Assembly (NCBI RefSeq): GCF_900187855.1
Contig: NZ_FYEG01000007.1
Location: 32,613 to 96,612 of the forward strand
DNA length: 64,000 bases
DNA from: Actinomyces minihominis
GTDB lineage: Bacteria > Actinomycetota > Actinomycetes > Actinomycetales > Actinomycetaceae
Reading direction: 5' to 3'
The notes under the pieces are model-generated. The model worked only from the letters and a program-made list of their open reading frames with translations. It did no database searches and was not told where the DNA came from. A program made the translations under genes and the position numbers. Of this stretch, positions 1 to 9,903 are shown piece by piece. Position 1 is the first letter of the stretch, and each line of letters starts with the position of its first letter.

Positions 1-188
1 TGCTCACCCTTGGCGCGCACGACCCCCGCAGCCTGCTCGGCGGCGGCCTCAATCGGAACCGCGACCATGCGCGTGTTACGCAACTTCCTCATACCCGAAG
101 CGAAGGCCTCGTAGGGAGCGGGCCCCGCCTTGGAGCCCAGCAGGAAACCCACGGCCAAACCAGCCGCAAGGGTGAACTTCATGCCCAT
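1..188 (-). CDS. YtxH-like small membrane-associated protein (3' end outside window)
   Basis: Read on the minus strand from ATG at 188 the product begins MGMKFTLAAGLAVGFLLGSK and continues with a Lys/Arg-rich stretch. A short hydrophobic, glycine-rich N-terminus ending in a GSKAG turn and followed by an amphipathic segment is the pattern of YtxH-type proteins of Actinobacteria, whose function is poorly known. A GAGGA ribosome site lies 10 bases before this ATG; a second ATG at 182 is the alternative. The stop codon is beyond the window edge, so only 62 codons are visible. The family call rests on the N-terminal pattern alone. Confidence 0.55.
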   Translation of the reverse strand, partial: MGMKFTLAAGLAVGFLLGSKAGPAPYEAFASGMRKLRNTRMVAVPIEAAAEQAAGVVRAKGE

Positions 189-231
189 CAGTAACCAATC
201 CTCAAACGTTTAGTGCCCTGGTCCTGACCTA

Positions 232-645
232 TCACCTGGGATAGAGGCAACGCAGGGTTTCGGTGACCAGCCTACCGGTGCTTTCGGTCGCAGCGGCGAC
301 GGCAACCTTCAGGGTGGCGGCCAGGGCAACTGGGCGCCCGGCCCCGTCAACGACGATGGCGAGGTCGCCACGCTGCGGCAGCGCGCCATCATCGGGGTAG
401 TTTTCTTCCGGTTCGACCACTTCAAGGGTCTTTTCGGCAATCAGCTTCTGAGCCAGCGCCGTCGCCTCCTCAGCATTTCCACTGAGGTGCATCCAGGGCG
501 GAGTCATGGTCGAAGCCTGCTGCTGACCAAAGATTCCCTCAAGGGTGGCCCAACCGACATGATCGCGCGAGAAACCCCAGAAGTCCTGGACGATCTCTTC
601 CGTTGGGGCCTGCGGAAACCGCGTTGCGGCCGATTCGTTTTCCAT
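232..645 (-). CDS. Hypothetical protein, possibly ASCH-like
   Basis: A 137-residue protein with no signal peptide or membrane segment. The middle part (around residues 60-110) has a helix with KLIAEKT followed by LPQRGDLAIVVDGAGRPVAL. This resembles the ASCH fold, where a lysine-rich helix precedes a G-D-x-x-V-V-D-G-x-G-x-P-V strand pair thought to bind RNA. The C-terminal half expected of a full ASCH domain is short and lacks the usual tryptophan/histidine end, so the protein may be a divergent or degenerate member. It is convergent with the YtxH-like gene and divergent from the hydrolase that follows. The ASCH assignment is inference by motif only. Confidence 0.5.
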   Translation of the reverse strand: MENESAATRFPQAPTEEIVQDFWGFSRDHVGWATLEGIFGQQQASTMTPPWMHLSGNAEEATALAQKLIAEKTLEVVEPEENYPDDGALPQRGDLAIVVDGAGRPVALAATLKVAVAAATESTGRLVTETLRCLYPR

Positions 646-745
646 CCCTCCAGACTAGGCGACAGACGTTTCGCTGACGACAAAATCTTTCGTGACTTCA
701 CCGCGCCGAGGTGTGTTTAAGGCGAAACACGGCTAGTTTGGAACC

Positions 746-1525
746 GTGAGTGAGGTTGAGATTACAACGCCCCGAGGCGTGACCCTACGGGGCACCTTCG
801 TGAGCCCTGTGGACACTCAAGATGCCGCTGTCGTGTTCTCGCACTCCTTCCTCTGTGACCGTCAGTCCAGCCCCCACTTCCCCCTTCTCGCAGCGCGCTA
901 CCGACAGCTCGGCTACGCCACCCTGATCTTTGACTACTCGGGACACGGCGCCTCAGATGACGACCCGATTACCTCTGAGAACAGGGTTGAAGACCTACGG
1001 GCGGCCTCCGGTTGGCTGGCTGACCAGGGGTTTAATCGCCAGCTGCTTCACGCCCACTCTTCCGGTTCCATCTCTGCCCTCCGGTCGCGCCCCAAGGCAG
1101 TCAAGGCCGTCTTCCTTTCCAGTCCGATTCTCGGCCCCCTGGACTTCGAATGGGAAAAGATCTTCTCTCCCGATCAGCTTGAGGAACTTGAGCGGCAACA
1201 CGAGACCCGCATCTACGAGGACACCAACAGTGGCCGCACCTCGTTCCAGGTCACCCAGCAGACCCTCATCGACCTCTCCCTGAACACGGCTGAGTCCCTT
1301 CTCACCGGCCTCGAACAGCCGACCATGATCCTGTTTGACGAGGGCGATGTGGAACGCGGGGTTGATGTCCAAGCCAAGGATGTTGTCCGCCTACTCCCCG
1401 AGGGTTCCCACCTGGAGATTGCCTCCGGTGAGGATTTCAGCCGCGAGGACCAGCTTCCTGCCATGTGGAAGAGGGCTGAGAAGTGGGTTCGGGACCAGGT
1501 CCCACTCGCCAGGAAAACGCGTTGA
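746..1525 (+). CDS. Alpha/beta hydrolase family protein
   Basis: A 259-residue soluble hydrolase starting at GTG 746. The N-terminus (GVTLRGTFVSP, VVFSHSFLC) is the first strand and oxyanion region of the alpha/beta fold. FDYSGHGASDDD around residue 65 is the usual loop before the nucleophile, and EGSHLEI near residue 220 would carry the catalytic histidine. The nucleophile elbow reads HAHSSGS around residue 103, so the first glycine of the GxSxG signature is alanine; small residues are tolerated there. The substrate cannot be told. The stop overlaps the start of hrpA (TTGA), so the two genes are probably co-transcribed and translationally coupled. Confidence 0.8.
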   Translation: MSEVEITTPRGVTLRGTFVSPVDTQDAAVVFSHSFLCDRQSSPHFPLLAARYRQLGYATLIFDYSGHGASDDDPITSENRVEDLRAASGWLADQGFNRQLLHAHSSGSISALRSRPKAVKAVFLSSPILGPLDFEWEKIFSPDQLEELERQHETRIYEDTNSGRTSFQVTQQTLIDLSLNTAESLLTGLEQPTMILFDEGDVERGVDVQAKDVVRLLPEGSHLEIASGEDFSREDQLPAMWKRAEKWVRDQVPLARKTR

Positions 1526-4500
1526 GCAGTTCTGAGGTAGCGGCGGGAACGGGCGGTCATCGTCCCCGACGCCGCAGTTCCGGGCGGGGTCGCCCGAGAC
1601 AGGCGCGCGGTCCGCGCCAGGGCACCGCCGGGCAGGTCCAACGGGACTTCACCTTTGGTCCGGCCCAGCTCGCCGCACGCGCAGCCGCCCTCCCTGTCGT
1701 CACCTACCCCGACCTTCCAGTCAGTGCCCGGCGCGACGATATCGCGCGTGCCATCCGTGACCACCAGGTTGTCATTGTCGCCGGTGAGACCGGTTCGGGT
1801 AAGACCACGCAGCTTCCGAAAATTTGCCTGGAGCTAGGGCGCGGGATTTCCGCGATGATCGGTCACACCCAACCCCGCCGCCTCGCAGCGCGCGCCGTTG
1901 CGGAGCGCATCGCCGACGAACTGGGACAGAAAGTCGGCAAAGAGGCCGGTGAGGTTGTCGGCTACCAGGTCCGTTTCACAGATGAGGTCGGGCCAACCAC
2001 CCTGATCAAGCTGATGACCGACGGCATCCTATTGGCAGAGATGGGGACCGATCCCCTGCTGCGCCGCTACGACACCATCATCGTTGATGAGGCACATGAG
2101 CGAAGCCTGAACATCGACTTCATCCTCGGTTACCTCGGTCGTATCCTGCCCCAGCGCCCCGACCTCAAGGTCATCATCACCTCGGCGACCATCGACTCGC
2201 AGCGCTTCGCCGACCATTTTGCCAAGCAGACCGGCCAACCCGTCCCCGTCATTGAGGTCTCGGGTCGCGCCTACCCCGTTGAGGTCCGCTACCGACCCCT
2301 GTCTGCCGACCTCGCCAAATCGGATGAGGACGAGGGAGCCGTGAAAGACTCCGCCCTCACACCCAGCCTGGGCACCGCCCTGCATCCCGAACCCAACCCT
2401 GGAGAGCTGGCCACCTACGGCTACGGCCTCGGGGACGACCTCGACATCGAGTCCGCCCTCGTCCACGCCGTTGACGAACTGCTGACCGAAGAACGCGGCG
2501 ACATCCTGGTTTTCCTACCTGGTGAACGCGACATTATTGAGGCCGAACAGGCACTCAAGGAACACCTCGGTCGGCGCTACGTCGCCGATGAGCGCGATGC
2601 CCACGGCTATGACGGGGTGCAGATCCTCCCTCTTTTCGCCCGCCTCAGCGCGGCCGACCAGCACCGCATCTACGCCCCCCATTCGGTCCAGCGCGTCATT
2701 CTTTCCACCAACATCGCCGAGACCTCGCTGACCGTGCCCGGCATTCGCTACGTCATTGACGCGGGCCTCGCACGCATCAGCCGCTTCTCCAACAAGACCA
2801 AGGTGCAACGCCTCCCCATCGAACCGGTCTCGAAAGCCTCCGCCTCCCAACGCGCAGGTCGTGCCGGTCGTACCAGCGAGGGCATCGCGATCCGCCTCTA
2901 CTCGGAACGCGATTTTGAGCGCCGTCCCCACTACACGGAACCCGAAATACTCCGCACCTCCCTGGCCTCTGTCATTCTGCAGATGAGCGCCCTGGGACTG
3001 GGTGAGGTCAAGAACTTCCCCTTCCTTGACGCTCCGAACCCGCGCGCCGTGCGGGACGGAGTCCAGCTCCTCACCGAGATCGGCGCTCTCGACGCCAAAG
3101 AAAAGATCACCCCCCTGGGCCGGCGGCTAGCAACGCTTCCCATCGACCCGCGCCTCGGGCGCATGCTTGTTGAGGCTGACAAGAATGGCTGCGCCTCAGA
3201 CGTCCTCGTCATCGTGGCTGCCCTGTCGATTCAAGACCCGCGTGAACGCCCTCTTGAGATGCAGGAGGCGGCGGATCAGGCCCACCGTCGCTACGCGGAT
3301 CCAACCTCCGACTTCATCACCTACCTCAACATGTGGCGCTACCTGGGCGTCCGGGCTCGCGATCTATCCGGCAGTGCCTTCCGCAGGCTTTGTAAGCGCG
3401 AGTTCTTCCACTACCTGCGCTACCGCGAGTGGCGGGACATCGTCGGCCAGCTACGGCAAATGTGCCGTCAGGTGGGGATCCGGGTGGAACCCCTCGGTCT
3501 GCCCTCACCAACCTTCATTAACTCTCTGCGTGATGAGGCGAACCACGTGGCCCGCGCTGTCATTGAGTACGGGCAGGGCACGAAGACGGTCGATGCCGAT
3601 GAGGTGCATCGCGCTATGCTCTCCGGCCTCCTCTCGAACATCGGCTCCTGGGATGAGGCCAAGCGTGAGTATGCCGGGGCCCGGGGTTCCCGATTCACAA
3701 TCTGGCCTGGTTCCGCGCTGAAGAAACGTCGCCCCGAGTGGATCATGGCCGCCGAGCTGGTCGAGACTTCACGCCTGTTCGCCCGTACCGTTGCCGGAAT
3801 CAAACCGGAGTGGATTGAAGCCTACGCGGGCGACCTCGCCAAACGCAGCTACTCGGAACCGGTGTGGTCGAGGGCGCGCGGTTGTGCCCAGGTGACCGAG
3901 AAGGTCACCCTCTACGGGTTGACGCTGGTCGCAAACCGAACGGTTCCGCTAACGCGGCTGGGGGACACCGTCCTCGGGCGTGACTGGGGTGGTACTGCTG
4001 CGGACTCACTGGAGGAGCTGGCGACTGTTCCGACCTCGCTGTCGGCGCGTGACCTGGCCCGGGAAATGTTCATCACCCACGCACTTGTGGAAGGCGACTG
4101 GCGCGAGAACCACCTCGGTTTTGTCAAGCACAACAAAGACATCATGGCCGAGGCCGAAGATATCTCGAAGCGGATGCGCGACCCCTCCCTCGTCCCCGAT
4201 GAGGCGACCCGCTACCGCTTCTTCGCCAGTCGTGTCCCGGTTTCGGCTACCTCGAGTGCCGCCTTCCTCAAGTGGTGGAAGACGCAGCGCCTTGAGACCC
4301 CGAAGCTCCTCAACTACACGCTCGAAGAGCTGCTGCCCTCGGGGGCGCTTCTTGACCCCCAAGCGTTCCCCAGCACCTGGAAGTCGGGCGATCTGGAGTT
4401 GGAGATCCGCTACGCCTTCACCCCGGGCAGCCAGGAGGATGGCGTCACCGTTGTCATCCCCCTCGCGATTCTGCCGCGCGTTAAAGACATTGGATTCGAC

Positions 4501-5901
4501 TGGCTGGTTCCGGGGCTCCTTGAAGACCTCTGCGTGGCGATGATCCGCGCCCTGCCCAAGAACAAGCGGCGCTTCCTTGCCCCCGCCACCCAGACTGGGA
4601 AAGAGGTGGCCGAAGCCGTCAGACTGCGCCGCGATCAACCCCCGGGCACCATCGGGGTCGAAACGCAGGAGGGTGCGACCGAGGAGACCAACCCCTACTC
4701 GCTGGAAGCCTCGCTGGATCGGCTGCGGTCCTGGGGCGCCCAGAGCGGCAGTGTTTCGCCGCAGAGCGCCCCGGCCGTGCCACCGCGAAAAACCGAGCAA
4801 CCCCGGACATCACAGCCGGGACATCAACCCACCTTTGCGCAGACCTTCGCGGTGGTGGTTAGAGAGCGGAACGGTATCGACCTCACCCCAGAGGACCTGC
4901 AGGAGGCCCAGCGTCACCTGCCCCCGCACCTTCGCATCGGCTTCAATGTCCTTGACGATCGCGGCGCCCTCATCGGAGCCTCGGAGTCACTCACCGAACT
5001 GCAGCGACGCTTCGCCAAGAAGGCCACGGTCGCCCTCCAGTCTTCGGTTCACGAGGCAATGGAGGCTGCGCGTCGGAAGACCGAACGAAGTCGGCTCAAG
5101 GGTGATGTCGCAGGCGAAGTTCCCTCACCGACAACCCCGGTGACACCGCCAAAAGATGGTGAAGTAGCCCGGCAGAAAGAGGTTGGGCTTCGGACCCGAC
5201 TTCTCGGCGAGCTCAGACTACCGATCGGTAGGGTGACCAGTCGCTGGAGTGGCAACCAGGCCCTCCTCCTTGCCGGTTCGCCCTACCCGGATACCGCCGC
5301 GCTGGTTGAGGACGCCCAGGTTGCAGCCGTCCTCGCCCTGATCGATCAAGCTCCCAAGCAAATGCGCCAGGCCGACTATGCAGAGCTGCAGGCCTGGATG
5401 CGTCCCCGTTTTGAGGATGAGGTCTACTCCATCCTGCTGCGGGTGACCCGCGAAGTGGAGGCCTATGCGGCCCTACAGGATGCCTGCCAGAAGCACCCCC
5501 AGGACGCGCTGAAATACGTGCGCCGAGAAGCCGTGCGCCACGCCAAAACCCTGTTCCACGACGGCTATCTCGGCTCGCAGGACCCGGCCCTAGCCCCCCA
5601 CATCGCCCGCTACCTGCTGGCCGATGCCGAGCGAGTCAAGAGGGCTTCGCGAGGCGGGGGTGAACTGCTGCGCGACCGGCGCAACTCGGAGGAAATTGCC
5701 GAGGTCGAACGCGCCCTCACCCGGGTGGAACAGACCCTTGCGGGCCGCGTGTACAACCCCGCCGACGCGCGTGAACTGAGCGAGGTTCGGCTGCTGATTG
5801 AAGAGCTGCGGGTTTCCCTCTTTGCACAGTCCCTTGGCACCTCAACCCGGGTCTCTTCGCAGCGTGTCCTGAGAAGGCTGGAAACCCTGGAGCGCCCGTG
5901 A
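1522..5901 (+). CDS. hrpA: ATP-dependent RNA helicase HrpA
   Basis: A DEAH-box helicase of about 1459 residues. It has Walker A GETGSGKTT near residue 87, VDEAHERS near 188, SATID, and motif VI QRAGRAGR near 443. Helicase-associated and OB-type segments follow, then a long C-terminal DUF3418-type region, the architecture of bacterial HrpA, which remodels RNA and helps clear stalled ribosomes in species where it has been studied. I prefer the TTG at 1522, which overlaps the upstream stop and has AGGA seven bases before it. An in-frame GTG at 1483 with a GAGGG site would add 13 residues. At 1459 residues it is longer than the roughly 1300 of E. coli HrpA, mostly through a charged Arg/Gly N-terminus and the C-terminal part. 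Confidence 0.95.
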   Translation: MSSSEVAAGTGGHRPRRRSSGRGRPRQARGPRQGTAGQVQRDFTFGPAQLAARAAALPVVTYPDLPVSARRDDIARAIRDHQVVIVAGETGSGKTTQLPKICLELGRGISAMIGHTQPRRLAARAVAERIADELGQKVGKEAGEVVGYQVRFTDEVGPTTLIKLMTDGILLAEMGTDPLLRRYDTIIVDEAHERSLNIDFILGYLGRILPQRPDLKVIITSATIDSQRFADHFAKQTGQPVPVIEVSGRAYPVEVRYRPLSADLAKSDEDEGAVKDSALTPSLGTALHPEPNPGELATYGYGLGDDLDIESALVHAVDELLTEERGDILVFLPGERDIIEAEQALKEHLGRRYVADERDAHGYDGVQILPLFARLSAADQHRIYAPHSVQRVILSTNIAETSLTVPGIRYVIDAGLARISRFSNKTKVQRLPIEPVSKASASQRAGRAGRTSEGIAIRLYSERDFERRPHYTEPEILRTSLASVILQMSALGLGEVKNFPFLDAPNPRAVRDGVQLLTEIGALDAKEKITPLGRRLATLPIDPRLGRMLVEADKNGCASDVLVIVAALSIQDPRERPLEMQEAADQAHRRYADPTSDFITYLNMWRYLGVRARDLSGSAFRRLCKREFFHYLRYREWRDIVGQLRQMCRQVGIRVEPLGLPSPTFINSLRDEANHVARAVIEYGQGTKTVDADEVHRAMLSGLLSNIGSWDEAKREYAGARGSRFTIWPGSALKKRRPEWIMAAELVETSRLFARTVAGIKPEWIEAYAGDLAKRSYSEPVWSRARGCAQVTEKVTLYGLTLVANRTVPLTRLGDTVLGRDWGGTAADSLEELATVPTSLSARDLAREMFITHALVEGDWRENHLGFVKHNKDIMAEAEDISKRMRDPSLVPDEATRYRFFASRVPVSATSSAAFLKWWKTQRLETPKLLNYTLEELLPSGALLDPQAFPSTWKSGDLELEIRYAFTPGSQEDGVTVVIPLAILPRVKDIGFDWLVPGLLEDLCVAMIRALPKNKRRFLAPATQTGKEVAEAVRLRRDQPPGTIGVETQEGATEETNPYSLEASLDRLRSWGAQSGSVSPQSAPAVPPRKTEQPRTSQPGHQPTFAQTFAVVVRERNGIDLTPEDLQEAQRHLPPHLRIGFNVLDDRGALIGASESLTELQRRFAKKATVALQSSVHEAMEAARRKTERSRLKGDVAGEVPSPTTPVTPPKDGEVARQKEVGLRTRLLGELRLPIGRVTSRWSGNQALLLAGSPYPDTAALVEDAQVAAVLALIDQAPKQMRQADYAELQAWMRPRFEDEVYSILLRVTREVEAYAALQDACQKHPQDALKYVRREAVRHAKTLFHDGYLGSQDPALAPHIARYLLADAERVKRASRGGGELLRDRRNSEEIAEVERALTRVEQTLAGRVYNPADARELSEVRLLIEELRVSLFAQSLGTSTRVSSQRVLRRLETLERP

Positions 5902-6425
5902 GCCAGAATCCGCGACCCGAAGAGGGGTTCGATGCGGTGAAGTACGCCCGAGCCGTCCTCGACCACTATGGGCTGCACGGCTGGACTGTGCGCTGGGACC
6001 GAGCCAAACGCAGAGCGGGCTGCTGCTATCACTCTCGCCGTGAGATCACCCTGTCCCGGACCCTGGCCCGGCTTTACCCCGAAGATGCGATGCGTAACGT
6101 GGTGCTGCACGAGGTCGCCCACGCCCTCGCCGGAGCCAAGCACGGTCACGATGCCCACTGGAAGAAGCTTGCGGTTCGTGTCGGCGCTGAGCCCCGAGCC
6201 CTGCTGCCACCCAACCTGCCACAACCAGCAGCAACCTGGGTGGGAACGTGTCCGCACTGCGGCCTCGGCAAGTCTCTCCACGCGGCGCCGCGGCGGGTCG
6301 TTTCCTGCGGGAGGTGTTCGTCCTCATTTAGCCGCGAGCACATTTTGGAATGGCGCCACCATGGCAAAAAAACCGTGCCGGGTGGCAACTACGAGCGGGA
6401 ACTACGCCGCATCCGCCGGCGCTAA
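5898..6425 (+). CDS. SprT-like zinc metalloprotease-domain protein
   Basis: A 175-residue protein with HEVAHAL at about residues 71-77 (the HExxH zinc site) and a zinc ribbon made of CPHCG near 118 and CGRC near 136. This is the SprT-like layout, also seen in eukaryotic Spartan proteases that cut DNA-protein crosslinks; the bacterial role is not established. The GTG start overlaps the hrpA stop by four bases (GTGA), so it belongs to the hydrolase-hrpA operon. The motif set is complete, so the domain call is firm although the substrate is unknown. Confidence 0.85.
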   Translation: MSQNPRPEEGFDAVKYARAVLDHYGLHGWTVRWDRAKRRAGCCYHSRREITLSRTLARLYPEDAMRNVVLHEVAHALAGAKHGHDAHWKKLAVRVGAEPRALLPPNLPQPAATWVGTCPHCGLGKSLHAAPRRVVSCGRCSSSFSREHILEWRHHGKKTVPGGNYERELRRIRRR

Positions 6426-6484
6426 ACCTTCCAATACCTGACGCGACACCACTTGGGGACGATGGTCCCGGTTAGTGTTGCAAC

Positions 6485-9136
6485 ATGTCAGATACCAGCA
6501 TTACCGCCCTGCCGACCGAGGAGAGCCCGGAGGTTGAGCACGAGATTGCAGGCCAGCTCCGGGCCGATGTCCGCGTGCTTTCCACCCTGCTGGGGCAGAT
6601 TCTGCAAGAGAGTGGTTCCCCGGGATTGCTCGAGGACGTCGAGCGTCTGCGCCACGCCACTATCCGGGCCTACCGTGATCATTCACCGGAGACATTCGAG
6701 GAAGCCACCCGCATCGCCGACTCGTTCTCGGTGCAGAGGGCAGATGAGGTGGCGCGTGCCTTCACCGTCTACTTCCACCTGGTGAACCTGGCGGAGGAAC
6801 AGCAGAGGGTACGGGGGGTGCGTGACGGGCGTGCAGAAATAGAAGCTGATACCGATACCCTTCCCAAAGCATTTGTGAAGCTATCCGATGAGATTGGTGA
6901 GGACGAAGCCGCACGACGCTTTGCGAAACTGCGCTTCCACCCGGTCTTCACCGCGCACCCCACCGAGGCGCGGCGTCGTGCCGTGTCCTCAAGCATTCGC
7001 CGCCTTGCTGAACTGCTCACTGAGCGCGATGCGGCGGCAACTGATGCTGCGGCCCAGCGCAGGATCACGCGCGGACTTCTCGCTGAGATCGACACCCTCT
7101 ACCGCACCTCACCGATTCGGACCACCAGGCCGCGGCCCGAGGATGAAGTGCGGTCGATCATGGCCATCTTCGATACCACCCTGTTTGAAACCATCCCCAA
7201 CATGTACCGCTACGTTGACGATGCGCTGCAGGGTCCTGCTTCGGGTCTGAGGGCTCCGGTTGTGCCCGCCTTTATGCGCCTGGGCACCTGGGTCGGTGGG
7301 GACCGTGACGGCAATCCGTTTGTCACCGCCTCTGTCACCAAGAAGTCAATGGCAATTGCCTCCGACCACATTCTGCGTGGCCTAGAGGGTTCCGCTGACC
7401 AACTTGCCCGCACAGTCACGTTGGACTCCGATGCCACCCCTGCCTCAGACACCCTGATCCGACTTTGGTTACAGATGGCGGCGGCAGATGAGGACGGGGC
7501 ATCCGATGCCACGGTTCGCGCCCCCAACGAACCACACAAGCAGGTGCTGACCCTGGTGGCCCGCCGCATTTCTGCCACCCGGGCCCGCCACGCCGACCTC
7601 GGTTACTCAGACCCTGGCGAACTACTTGCTGAACTGCGAGTAGTTCAGGACTCTCTGCTTCAGGCCGGTGCCCCACGACAGGCCTATGGTGACCTGCAGA
7701 CCCTGATCTGGCAGGTCGAGACCTTTGGGTTCCACCTGGCTGAACTTGAGGTTCGGCAACACTCTGCAGTTCACGCCCGCAACCTCGAGGCCCTGCGCCG
7801 CGGTGACGAGGCCACTCCAGAAACCGAAGAGCTCCTTGAGGTCTTCCGCGCGATTGCCCAGCTGCAGCACCGCTACGGGCCGAGGGCGGCGGGGCGATAC
7901 ATCGTCTCGTTCACCCAGTCGGCCAACGACCTGGGCGCGGTTTACGAACTGGCACGCTACTCCGGTGCCGAACCCGTCCTCAACGTCATTCCCCTGTTCG
8001 AAACCTTCGAGGACCTGCGCAATGCTCCGCGGATCCTCGAGGAGGCGTTGACCAACCCCGACCTCGCCCGCAGTCTTGAGCAGCGCGGCGGAAAGATCGA
8101 GGTCATGCTGGGTTACTCCGATTCTTCCAAGGACGTCGGCCCCCTGGCTGCGAACCTCGCCCTTTACCAGGCGCAGGCTCAGATCACCCAGTGGGCGCTG
8201 GACCACGGCTTCGAACTGACGCTTTTCCATGGCCGCGGCGGCACCCTGGGACGCGGGGGTGGCCCGACCAACACCGCCATCCTGGCCCAGCCACCCCACT
8301 CCGTCGACGGTCGCTTCAAACTGACCGAACAGGGCGAAACCGTCTTTGCGCGCTACGGTGACCCCACCATCGCCATGCGCCACATCGACCAGGTTGCGGG
8401 CGCGACCCTGATGGCCGTGGCCCCCTCGGTTGAGAAGAGGAATATCGAGGCGGCCAACAGGTATGCCGAGATCTCTGAGATCCTCAGTACCACCTCACGC
8501 GAGCACTTTGACGCGCTGGTCAAAGCCCCCGGGTTCGCCCCGTGGTTTGCCACCGTGACCCCGATGGAAGAAGTCGGTCACCTGCAACTTGGTTCGAGGC
8601 CGGCGAGGCGCGGACTTTCGGTTGAGTCACTTGAGGACCTGCGGGCCATCCCCTGGGTCTTTGCCTGGTCCCAGGCCCGCATCAACCTGGCCGGATGGTA
8701 CGGCCTCGGCACCGCACTTGAGGCAGTTGGAGACATCGAGCTCCTTCAGCGCGCCTACCGCGAATGGCCCCTGCTGCAGACCGTGGTCGACAACGTGGCC
8801 ATGAGTCTTGCCAAAGCGGACGCCCGCATCGCGCGCGAGTACCTGGAACTTGGCGACCGTGAAGACCTCACCGAACTGATCCTGGAAGAAATGGAACGCA
8901 CCCGCCTCTGGCTGGCCCGCACGGTCGGCGAGGACGAACTGCTTTCCAACCGCCCGGCCCTGCAGACCGCCGTCAAACTACGTAGCCCCTACGTCGATGC
9001 CCTCTCGCTGTTGCAGCTGCGCGCCCTTCGGGCTCTGCGCCGCGATGATGAGGAAGGTCCGGACACCACCGATTGGGAGCACCTGCTGCTTCTCTCTGTC
9101 TCCGGGGTCTCAGCCGCCCTGCAGAACACAGGGTAA
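6485..9136 (+). CDS. ppc: Phosphoenolpyruvate carboxylase
   Basis: An 883-residue PEP carboxylase, a normal bacterial length. It adds bicarbonate to phosphoenolpyruvate to make oxaloacetate, refilling the TCA cycle. FTAHPTEA near residue 157 holds the catalytic histidine, VMLGYSDSSKDVG near 540 and LFHGRGGTLGRGGGP near 580 are the catalytic loops, and the chain ends in the invariant QNTG. The ribosome site before ATG 6485 is weak. It stands alone between the SprT-like gene and the PadR regulator on the same strand. Confidence 0.97.
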   Translation: MSDTSITALPTEESPEVEHEIAGQLRADVRVLSTLLGQILQESGSPGLLEDVERLRHATIRAYRDHSPETFEEATRIADSFSVQRADEVARAFTVYFHLVNLAEEQQRVRGVRDGRAEIEADTDTLPKAFVKLSDEIGEDEAARRFAKLRFHPVFTAHPTEARRRAVSSSIRRLAELLTERDAAATDAAAQRRITRGLLAEIDTLYRTSPIRTTRPRPEDEVRSIMAIFDTTLFETIPNMYRYVDDALQGPASGLRAPVVPAFMRLGTWVGGDRDGNPFVTASVTKKSMAIASDHILRGLEGSADQLARTVTLDSDATPASDTLIRLWLQMAAADEDGASDATVRAPNEPHKQVLTLVARRISATRARHADLGYSDPGELLAELRVVQDSLLQAGAPRQAYGDLQTLIWQVETFGFHLAELEVRQHSAVHARNLEALRRGDEATPETEELLEVFRAIAQLQHRYGPRAAGRYIVSFTQSANDLGAVYELARYSGAEPVLNVIPLFETFEDLRNAPRILEEALTNPDLARSLEQRGGKIEVMLGYSDSSKDVGPLAANLALYQAQAQITQWALDHGFELTLFHGRGGTLGRGGGPTNTAILAQPPHSVDGRFKLTEQGETVFARYGDPTIAMRHIDQVAGATLMAVAPSVEKRNIEAANRYAEISEILSTTSREHFDALVKAPGFAPWFATVTPMEEVGHLQLGSRPARRGLSVESLEDLRAIPWVFAWSQARINLAGWYGLGTALEAVGDIELLQRAYREWPLLQTVVDNVAMSLAKADARIAREYLELGDREDLTELILEEMERTRLWLARTVGEDELLSNRPALQTAVKLRSPYVDALSLLQLRALRALRRDDEEGPDTTDWEHLLLLSVSGVSAALQNTG

Positions 9137-9185
9137 GCGGGATGAACGTCACAGGTAGATGTCCCTAAGCTACCGTAAATGGACG

Positions 9186-9243
9186 TATCGAACCGATATG
9201 TTTTGGTAGTGTTCTGGATGTAGCACCGCGATACATCGTGGTG
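9186..9243. promoter_or_regulatory. Candidate operator region upstream of padR
   Basis: Two dyads lie in the 136-base gap before the PadR-type gene: a perfect TATCG-AAC-CGATA at 9186-9198 and an imperfect one, CACCGCGAT/ATCGTGGTG, at 9224-9243. PadR proteins commonly repress their own promoters through such dyads. Binding here is inference from position and symmetry. Confidence 0.35.
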
Positions 9244-9272
9244 ACATATTTCAGATAGGCCAGGGATCTTTT

Positions 9273-9863
9273 TTGGGTGTTCGTGGAAGCATGCTTGAGT
9301 TAGCCATTCTCGGCGAACTCCAGTACCCGCTTCACGGCTACGAGCTTCGCAAGAGGCTTTCCCGCAGCCTGGGGCCGGTGCGTCGACTCTCGTTCGGCTC
9401 GCTGTATCCCGCGCTGCACCGCCTGGAAGAACGCGGACTCATCCGCGTCACTTCCCCCACGTCTCCCGGTCCTCGTATGCCAGCAAAGACAGGAACTGAG
9501 TCGACGTCCTCGACCCGCAAGCAGGTCACCTACCAGATCACCGCGGTCGGGCAGGAATACCTCACGGCTCAGCTGGCAACAGCTGACGTGGACGACGACT
9601 CTCTTCCTCTCACAATTGGCCTCATGTCGAAGGCAACTCCGGCAACCCAACTCGCCCTCCTCAAAGAACGACGCGAGCAGGTTTTGGCGCGCCAAGAGGC
9701 GGGTAAAGAGGCCAAGGAATCACAGGATTTCTGGATTCGCTCCAAGGCGGAACTAGATAGTCAGCAGGCTCAAAGCGAACTTGACTGGCTGAACCATCTC
9801 ATCCACTCTGACGGTCCGAAGCCGCCGGTGCAGGGTGGGCCCGAAGAAGTACCAGGTAAATAA
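9273..9863 (+). CDS. PadR family transcriptional regulator
   Basis: A 196-residue regulator beginning [20 protein letters not shown], the characteristic PadR winged-helix start, with [18 protein letters not shown] as the recognition region (residues 35-60). The C-terminal half is a long charged helical region ([17 protein letters not shown]) of the kind used for dimerisation. Start TTG 9273 is preceded by AGGGA. The gene ends 40 bases before ino1 and reads in the same direction. The same PadR-ino1 pairing is known in mycobacteria (Rv0047c-Rv0046c), suggesting control of inositol synthesis; this is inference from context. Confidence 0.88.
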   Translation: MGVRGSMLELAILGELQYPLHGYELRKRLSRSLGPVRRLSFGSLYPALHRLEERGLIRVTSPTSPGPRMPAKTGTESTSSTRKQVTYQITAVGQEYLTAQLATADVDDDSLPLTIGLMSKATPATQLALLKERREQVLARQEAGKEAKESQDFWIRSKAELDSQQAQSELDWLNHLIHSDGPKPPVQGGPEEVPGK

Positions 9864-9903
9864 GTTGACCGGCTCCGGCTTGTCACCAGTAAAAGGAAAC
9901 CGA

